A stretch of 64,000 bases of DNA from Purpureocillium takamizusanense (Eukaryota; Ascomycota; Sordariomycetes; Hypocreales; Ophiocordycipitaceae), in assembly GCF_022605165.1 (NCBI RefSeq), contig NC_063069.1, forward strand, positions 5,748,700 through 5,812,699. Direction: 5' to 3'. The notes under the pieces are model-generated. The model saw only the letters and a list, made by a program, of their open reading frames with translations, made no database searches and was not told where the DNA came from. Below are positions 57,413 through 64,000 of this stretch, piece by piece. The first letter of the stretch is position 1. Every line of letters starts with the position of its first letter. The position numbers were made by a program, and so were the translations under genes.

Positions 57413-58936
57413 AGGCTAAGTTGGATAGATCATTCTATAGTTGTTCGAGATCCGGAATGTATGCCGTCATGCTTTAGTATGTAGTTGAGACTTGGCTACG
57501 GAGCGGTATGCAGAGACGGGACCCGACGAAGGCCGACTTAGGCGTGGTAGTCTCGACTCATCATCCAATACGCGATAGGCACGGTCTAACCTCCCCCGAA
57601 TTTCTTATAGTCATACGTTATAGTTATTCTTACGCTCAATAGGAAAGTAGCGTATAACTCCGGCTAGCCACCGTTAACCTTTTCACACAGCGTCCCGGTC
57701 GAGGCATGGGGGGTTTGCTTTGCAGGCGCTGGTCCCTCAAAGCTACAGGGGTCAAAGCTATAGGGGTCCGGCTTAGAGTCGGTCGCGAGAGGCGTCAGGC
57801 CCATTGCAAAACACATACCGCACAGAAGACGCAAGCGTGGCTTCTACTCCTAGTAACGGCCTGTGTGAGACAATTGGCTCTATAGGGTTTATAGTTAGCA
57901 TTATATGAATTTAATGAGAATTATCTTAAAGAGCTATCTATAAGCGCACGATAGTATACTGCCCTTTATACTTAGAGGAAAGATTTGCTTTATAGTATAG
58001 AGTCTATATAATTAAGGGCTAGTATTCTAATATATATAACTAGTATTAAAGCTTTAACCTTAACGAAGTTAAAGTATAACGCGTATAGGCGCTCGACCTT
58101 AGTGCACGGATTATAGTATCGGCTTCCGCGGACGAATATTCTAAGCGTAGATATTACTCGATATAAGGCTAGCTGTTTATGCGATACTAAAGTATCGAGG
58201 TTAAGGCAAAAGAGTGAGTATTATCGGCTATGACTAAAGAGGCGTAACGTCTCTAGCTCTACTAGGATAGTATTCTCCCTTTTATAGCTATACTTATAGT
58301 CTTATCCTTCTATCCCTTTTACCCCTAGCCATTCCTTTAGCCGTTTTACGCCTGGGCAGCCTCCTAATCTCCTCCCGCGCCTTCGTTCACTAACACACTA
58401 TGTTCTAAGGCGGCTAGCTATATCCAGTTGTGAGATAGTCCCGTGCGAGAGGAGCCTCCTTCCCAACTGTTTACCGTAGATTCCATTATTTAAGGCTAAT
58501 TGCGCCGGGTCATAGCTAAGTGCTCGTGCACTCACGGACAGTACGACGGATAATAACGCCGGGCAAAGCCTCTAGCTTCTTAATGACGTCCGTCTCCAGT
58601 GGCCTATATAAGCGTATGTCGCAGTCAGCATGTTAGAGTCCAGCCACGCAGAGAGGAGGGGCGGGGAGGGGGCATAGATGTTAGGGAAACCCAAGACTTA
58701 CGGGGGGTGGCAGATCGGAGGGAAGGATCGGCTGCAGATCCAGTCGTCCATGCCCGTAGCATCTACAATGATCCTAGGCCGCCGTTAGAGTCAAAGGACG
58801 TTTCTTCGTTTATCCCCTCGCGCTACTCGAGAAACGTACTTCTGGACCTTAAGGTCACTTTCCATAAAGTTCTTGTTACGCTCGAACGTATAGGAGATGA
58901 GCTATCAACGATAATCATCAGCTACAACCGCACCAC
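57413..58936. other. no gene supported; moderately RIP-like middle
   Basis: About 57860-58300 is A+T-rich with reduced CpA, suggesting an old, partly mutated repeat. The rest is normal. The minus-strand continuation of the small secreted-peptide gene may extend into 58600-58936, where DHCRCYGHGRLDLQ can be read, but I could not splice it in. Confidence 0.4.
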
Positions 58937-59044
58937 CTATAGGAGGGAGACGGTCGGGTTACGGACATGCTTGTCATGGGCCTCGATAGGGCTGGCGAGG
59001 CCGGTAGCCGCGAAAATAGTGCTTGCGAGAAGGGCGAGCTTCAT
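58937..59044 (-). CDS. candidate small secreted peptide (35 aa, or first exon)
   Basis: The frame MKLALLASTIFAATGLASP, then IEAHDKHVRNPTVSLL and a stop, begins with a textbook fungal signal peptide. The start has a good context (CACCATGA). A TATATAAAAG box lies at 59150-59141 on the same strand, about 97 bases upstream. The mature peptide would be only about 17 residues, so this could instead be the first exon of a spliced gene; a donor at GTCCGT or GTAACC is possible but no clean acceptor closes a frame. Too short to classify. Confidence 0.45.
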   Translation of the reverse strand: MKLALLASTIFAATGLASPIEAHDKHVRNPTVSLL

Positions 59045-59140
59045 GGTGAGACGATTGAGTTATGGTATTTGCTAAGTCGGCTTAATGATTGTTAAAGCGA
59101 ATGGGATCAATAAACTCTACCTCGAAAGGAGAGACTCTAT

Positions 59141-59150
59141 CTTTTATATA
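59141..59150 (-). promoter_or_regulatory. TATA box of the small secreted-peptide gene
   Basis: TATATAAAAG on the minus strand, about 97 bases before the ATG at 59044. A strong TATA match at a usual distance, in a region otherwise without coding signal. Confidence 0.5.
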
Positions 59151-60748
59151 AGAGCATTACTATTTATAATATTGTGCTTCGCTCCTCTATTTCTATCTCT
59201 CGAGGCCTGCTAAGCTCGCTGCGGCTAGTAATAACCCCTGCCTTATAGCGGGCTATAGCACCATTTCATCCGTCTACGCACATAGCCAGCTGGCCTCAAT
59301 TGCTGCTGGAGCCTAGGAGACCTTGATGGCTTTTATTGCGCGCGGCCCGCGAGCCGCAATTACTAAGTTACTATAGCCCAGCAGTCGACTTTAATTGCAT
59401 AGGGGACAGGGTGACACTATAGCCCAGGCTTAGTATAGAGTATAGTTAACTTACGTTACTATAGTAGAGACCCATCCCTGGGCCAAATAAGTACTAAGTT
59501 ATAATATAGCTAGTACTACAGCCTCGCGTCGCAATATACCCTTTACTAAGAGTAGAATTGAGCTTAGAAAATAAGTATTTTTTAGGGATTAGAAATGGGT
59601 ATCTTATTTATTACTATGGGCTTTATTAAGTACCCAGGAGCACCCTCTGGGTATTCGTGGGCTAGAGCTAGGCCCCAATATAACCCGACGGGTCTTTAGT
59701 GCTTGCTCGTGATGGGTACCCAGCTAGATTGTTTACCTTACTCATAGTTGCAACACGACCCGGCTACTACTACTAAGCCGGTAGTCGCAGACTACGACTA
59801 GGTAGTCCACCGTCCACCGAGGTCAACGAATTGGGAGGAAACTATCCCCCCCCCCCCAAAGCCAGATCTCGCAAGGACGGGCTTCATATCCCTGTTGCCC
59901 TTGTGTATGGCAGAGTCCAGCCCGCAGGGCTTTAGTCGCCTTGCATCGCGACGAACAGAATGCACGACTAGTCATTCTTCGTCCTGCTTGTCCAGTTCCA
60001 TGGTATTACAGTGTTAAGTGTTCGATTGGGATTCGTCTGCAGGTAGGTCAGGATAGGCGCTGAAGGCGACTGGCTCTCCTTCGCATCGTATGGAGACTGA
60101 GCGTGTCGAGGCAACAGCTTAGGTGGACATACACCATGTCGTCGCCGCCGGAGAGAGATGGCGTGGCCTTCAATGCGACGGTCCGAATTGGCATTACAAG
60201 CTCGTGTCTATCAGTTTAGCTCTAGATGTATCCGAGAGGCAGAGAACGGCGAGGTGAGTGGCAGCATCAATTGCTGTGAACGTGTATATGAGTGCGCGTA
60301 CTTAATTGGCTAGGAATGCCCGAATAACGATAATGCAAGGGCGCCTATAATAGTGGTAACGCTTGGCACAGCATTACTCATTATTAGCCACGAGGACACG
60401 CATGGTGTTCTGTATGTCAACCTTTGCCAATAGTGATGTTCGAATGAAACACGCCTTGGGTTTCTATTTGGTTCATAAGCATGACGAATGAAAGAGTGAA
60501 TTAGTGCGACTGAGGTAGGCACCTGTTGAAGGGGATTTCTCATTTTATGCAGCCATTTCCCCCGTGTCATCTCCGACTTCCTAACCTTTCTGGGATATTT
60601 CCTTTGCCAAAGAAGACTCAAGGCCTTCAAAGGCGCGTGAGATCCCCCCGCCTTTGATTTCTTCGCTCGAACGAAGCACACTCGCCCTTGTAGCTATCAA
60701 CTGACACCACTGTAAACAGCGGTAAGCTTGGGAAACTTCTCAATGCGC
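59151..60748. other. no gene supported
   Basis: A+T-moderate DNA with short frames. A run of about 11 C lies near 59850. The 59400-59660 part has reduced CpA and may be an old repeat edge. Confidence 0.4.
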
Positions 60749-61479
60749 TTATCCCAACAGGCTATTAATGTCTCCTTCGTACTCAGAGCCTGTTCCAGCC
60801 TTAATGAACTTCTTAATGCTGCGGACCCTCGGATTATCGGTCGAGTGCAGAGACCTGAGAAGTGCGGGCTTCTCCTTCCGGAACCAGACTCTCGTACAGT
60901 TTGGGCCGCATTGCTCATCCGCGCGTTCCTGTGTGAGGTACACGTAGACGTCGTTGATGCATAGTTCAGCTAGCGCCTTCGAGGCAGGGTCCCAAAAGTT
61001 CCTCAGTGCCTCATCCCAGCTAGGCCAGTAGCCCTTATATTCCTGGCTAGTCTGGTAGGGTGCCCACTCAGTCTTCTCCTCGATCAACATTTCAAGGGTA
61101 TATCGGCCGTGGGACCGGGCAAAGCGTTGTGATTCTTCAATGGACACCCCCGACCAGAAGACGATCTTACTACGGATGTCGTTGTTCTGAGTGACATTGG
61201 TCAAGTACGCCGTAATCTCCAACTCCGTAGGAGGTGAGCGTTTCTCGATCGAATGGATTTCGCTATGCCCATTCGGCGCCTCGGCAAGAGCGTAAGCAAT
61301 GTCCTTGTCTGATGGACGCAATTTGGTTAGTATTGACGACGAGTGACCTTGGCAGACTGCCAGTCTCCAAACCTAGTAGGTTCTTTAGACTCACCGTTGG
61401 CTTCTACCGGGGCACCATAGACACTGATAGCCAAGGTCGATGCAAGGACAAGGGAGAGTGCTTGTTTAAGGAAAAGCAT
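60749..61479 (-). CDS. secreted protein of unknown function (214 aa, two exons)
   Basis: Exon 1 61479-61395, intron 61394-61309 (86 bases, GTGAGT...ATCAG), exon 2 61308-60749; 645 bases, closing in frame. The start MLFLKQALSLVLASTLAISVYG is a signal peptide with a likely cut before APVEA. The mature protein has IVFWSGVSIEESQRFARSH, YTLEMLIEE, WDEALRNFWDPASKALAELC, VYVYLTQE, a Cys pair in EQCGPNCTRVW and a late KPALLRSLHSTDNP. This motif order recurs in fungal secreted proteins I remember but cannot name. Function not assigned; a secreted enzyme or effector is possible. Chromosome-end position fits lineage-specific secreted genes. Confidence 0.75.
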
Positions 61480-62385
61480 GGTGGCTTAGCGAATGCTCTC
61501 AAGAGAGCTTTTTGAGGTTCAAATTCAGTGTGATTCTGCAGTGTTTGTGCCTTTCCAGTTGGTTACGGGTTGCTGCGCTGCTCCGGCCTCTTTATACATG
61601 TTTTCCATGCAGTCAAGTAACGCTCTACCTCGCGGATTTGAATCCTAGCAACAAGGTTCTAGACGGTACCAAGGATCTTGCGCACGTAGTGGAATCTTTC
61701 TGACAAAATCACTTGAATGAGAGGGATGTGGCTTTAGCAGGGACAACCACAACATGGCCTGGCCGCATAGATCTCATCTCTTTGGTCTGACTGTATGGTA
61801 CGAGCATAGAGGTAATCATCATTTCGAAAAGAGCCGCCTGCCAATGGCGATCCCGACCTGCCTTTCGGTGTGGATGCAAATACACCTTAGCAAGTTACGG
61901 GTAGGCTATGCGAGGAGCCAAGCTGGTCTAAGTGGGTAGCATTCTATTCAATCTCACGTATGCTATAATATAGCACCTATATTTCACCTTAGTAAGGCGA
62001 ATAATAAGAAAAGTGGCATTCATTTACGGGATTAGTAAAAAGTTCCATTAGGCTACGCCAAGGAGAATGATATCTCTGACAAAGCGGATAAGCGACCTCC
62101 GTTATCTAGACTGCATCAAATCAAGGCCCGGTTTTATGCCGAGAAAAGTCGCAACATTGATGATCCGAATGCGCTCAACGCACGATGGCACAGAATTTTC
62201 TAGAATGATTGTTCTTCTTCACCACACGAGAGGTGGTCCTAGCTCCACCGTCAAAATGGTACATAGGTGGCGAAACAACGAAAGCTTACAGACCGACACC
62301 AATATCTTGGATATCTTCTGTGAACTTTCAATTTCCGGATAATCAACGGCACGCGTTCAAAAGAGAACGTTGCCATCTTTTGATC
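61480..62385. other. no gene supported
   Basis: Intergenic region upstream of both the secreted-protein gene (minus) and the ankyrin gene (plus). Short frames only; A+T-rich patch at 61950-62010. Confidence 0.45.
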
Positions 62386-63371
62386 ATGGCAGGTACTGTC
62401 GCGATTTCGATTCCGTAGGAGTTTCCAGGGCTTACGCTGCTACAGAAGAGCTCGGTCGGCAACTTATAAGGGCATGTTCCACCAGCGACATCGGAAAACT
62501 TCAAAAGCTGCTCGTGGAAGCGCGAAACCTTCCCCCGACTTCTCTTCCGCCTGATCAGTTTCTTCTGCAGACTGCAGCCAGAGAAGGCCAGGCCGATTGC
62601 CTTCGCTTCCTCTTTGATCATCTCCCAGGGTGTGTTGACAAGCAAAATAAATGGGAACCGCGCCTTTCCAAAGGTCTTGCTGGCACCGACATCCCAAAGA
62701 AGTGGGGTATTTATGAAGATGGTGTTATCCACGAAGCGATTATTGGGAATTCTGCGGACATCTTTCGCGTCCTTTTCGATTATGGAATGAGTCCCAATAT
62801 CAGCCTCGAACGGGCAGTCTCCCCCCTAGCACTGGCTGTCACTCGCAATGCTCTTGCATTGACCGAGTATCTGCTCTCGAAAGGGGCTGACCCTGATGGT
62901 CACTACATCTCTAACAAAGACACTTTTCTTGGTGCCGCGGCAAGACTTGCTCAGCCGGATATACTGCATCTCATGCTTAAGCACGGAGCGCGCGTGCAGG
63001 GCTCGCAGGCTCTCCGGCAGGCTGTGCAGTATGGTCGGATTGCTAACGCCAGGTTGCTCATTGATAATGGCGCCAGTGTAAACGAAATGTTCACGAAAAC
63101 GGTGTACGACAAGGACATGAAGCCAGTAGAGGTTCCGTGGGGCTGTGCGCTACACTTCGCTGTGGAAGATGGCATCGCTGACCACATTTCTGGAGACTCT
63201 CAAGCGGAAATGGTACGCTTCTTGCTTGGGCAAGGGGCGCAGACTAATAGTGTCGACGAACGAGGGGAGACAATTATAGAGAAGGCATCTAGGCTTGGCA
63301 AGAATGATATTATAAAAATCTTACGGGATTCTTCGAGGATTATAAAGGGCATAAGCATAGATAGCAATTAG
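62386..63371 (+). CDS. ankyrin-repeat protein (310 aa) with a 7-base first exon
   Basis: Exon 1 is only 62386-62392 (ATGGCAG), the intron 62393-62445 (53 bases, GTACTG...CTACAG, with CTTAC as a likely branch region), exon 2 62446-63371; 933 bases close in frame, giving MAEELGRQLIRACSTSD. Without this splice the downstream frame has no usable ATG. Five to six ankyrin units follow: QTAAREGQADCLRFLFDH, HEAIIGNSADIFRVLFDYG, ALAVTRNALALTEYLLSKGA, GAAARLAQPDILHLMLKHGA, QAVQYGRIANARLLIDNGA, and after a loop LHFAVEDG with EMVRFLLGQGA. A protein-interaction role is likely; no other domain is present. The 3' end runs into a subtelomeric repeat (the last residues GISIDSN come from it). Confidence 0.82.
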
Positions 63372-63830
63372 GTTAAGGTTAAGGTATATAGGGCTAGAAA
63401 GCATAGGCAAGCTAGCGGAGGGGAGGAGCTATGCCTCTACCCCTAAGGGTAGAAACTAAACTATAGAGTATTAAGTAGAAGGTAGGTTATACTATAGGAA
63501 GGAAAGAAGCTCTAGCGACTTACTTCTACCCTTAAGGGTAGAATTTTAAGTTATAGATAGCGATATATATCTATTTAAAGCGCTATAAATAATTAAACTA
63601 TATTAAACTTAATAATATCTATCTACCTTATATATATAATCTAGCTATTTAACTATAAATAATTATACCTTATAATAATAATAATATAAAAGGTAGCTTA
63701 ATATAAATAATCGCCTTAATAAATATTATAGCCTTATATTTTATAACTTATATTATAAAAGGGGCAGCTATAGATAGTAATTAGGTTAAGGTTACCTCTA
63801 TAGGGCCTAATAGCATAGGTAAGTTAGCTA
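63372..63830. repeat. subtelomeric block with a direct duplication and 20-bp palindrome
   Basis: AATTAGGTTAAGGTTAAGG at 63366 recurs as AATTAGGTTAAGGTTACC at 63779, each followed by TATAGGG(C)CTA and AGCATAGG; the spacing is about 410 bases. TTAGG and TTAAGG words look like degenerate telomere units. A perfect palindrome TTCTACCCTTAAGGGTAGAA lies at 63524-63543 and an imperfect relative at about 63435-63454. The 63560-63770 part is A+T-rich. No gene. Confidence 0.8.
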
Positions 63831-64000
63831 AGGGTTAGGGTTAGGGTTAGGGTTAGGGTTAGGGTTAGGGTTAGGGTTAGGGTTAGGGTTAGGGTTAGGG
63901 TTAGGGTTAGGGTTAGGGTTAGGGTTAGGGTTAGGGTTAGGGTTAGGGTTAGGGTTAGGGTTAGGGTTAGGGTTAGGGTTAGGGTTAGGGTTAGGGTTAG
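63831..64000 (+). repeat. telomere, (TTAGGG)n
   Basis: About 28 uninterrupted TTAGGG units to the end of the window, G-rich strand running 5' to 3' outward, so this is the right end of the chromosome. No variant units were seen. Confidence 0.98.

Noticed and set aside
1..64000. tRNA, rRNA or other structured RNA genes
   Set aside because: I scanned by eye for cloverleaf-type B-box (GGTTCGA) contexts and rRNA cores and found none I could support.

Overview
This window is the right end of a chromosome from a filamentous ascomycete (Pezizomycotina). The last 170 bases are a perfect TTAGGG array. Genes have 45-80 base GT-AG introns. Several long tracts are A+T-rich and almost empty of CpA and TpG while keeping CpG, the signature of saturated repeat-induced point mutation (RIP). 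I cannot name the species.

Layout. From 0 to 11 kb there is little gene content: a 5.4 kb RIP-ruined element (1.2-6.6 kb) and an intact ~1.15 kb repeat unit with a 16-bp minisatellite (8.2-9.3 kb). At 11.3-17.3 kb are a T5orf172/GIY-YIG-type gene, a dead protein-kinase fragment, an internally deleted Helitron and a MYND zinc-finger gene. At 17.9-22.2 kb lie a Helitron PIF1-type helicase pseudogene and a RIP-damaged MULE transposase pseudogene. At 23.5-28.2 kb one hAT element (RIP-saturated) abuts a second, largely unmutated hAT. At 28.7-32.2 kb are a retroelement-like relic, a two-exon gene of unknown function and a C2H2 zinc-finger gene. From 32.8 to 39 kb is a long RIP graveyard that contains a mutated inverted copy of the 8.2-9.3 kb repeat.

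From 40 kb to the telomere the sequence is mostly normal. It holds an intact seven-exon DUF3435/FluG-type gene with a full tyrosine-recombinase box II (HxxR ... H-x8-Y), the family to which Starship 'captain' recombinases belong. About 240 bases upstream of it is a helically phased CTCAGGG array. Beyond it are a secreted HExxH metalloprotease-like gene, a ~1300-residue repeat-rich membrane protein, a cytochrome P450, a POT peptide transporter, a tiny candidate secreted peptide, a 214-residue secreted protein and an ankyrin gene that ends 460 bases from the telomere repeats.

How it fits together. The arm looks like a subtelomeric transposon trap with dispensable secretion, metabolism and transport genes. 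RIP intensity differs sharply between neighbouring elements, so insertions can be ordered in time. The most notable points are the recombinase with its phased repeats, a ~1 kb Helitron interval in which CpA was lost from one strand only (turning seven Trp codons into TAG), and the RIP ghost of a repeat whose intact copy survives 28 kb away. Exon models given as coordinates were built by hand; the recombinase, P450, transporter, ankyrin and two secreted/unknown genes all close in frame with canonical splice sites.
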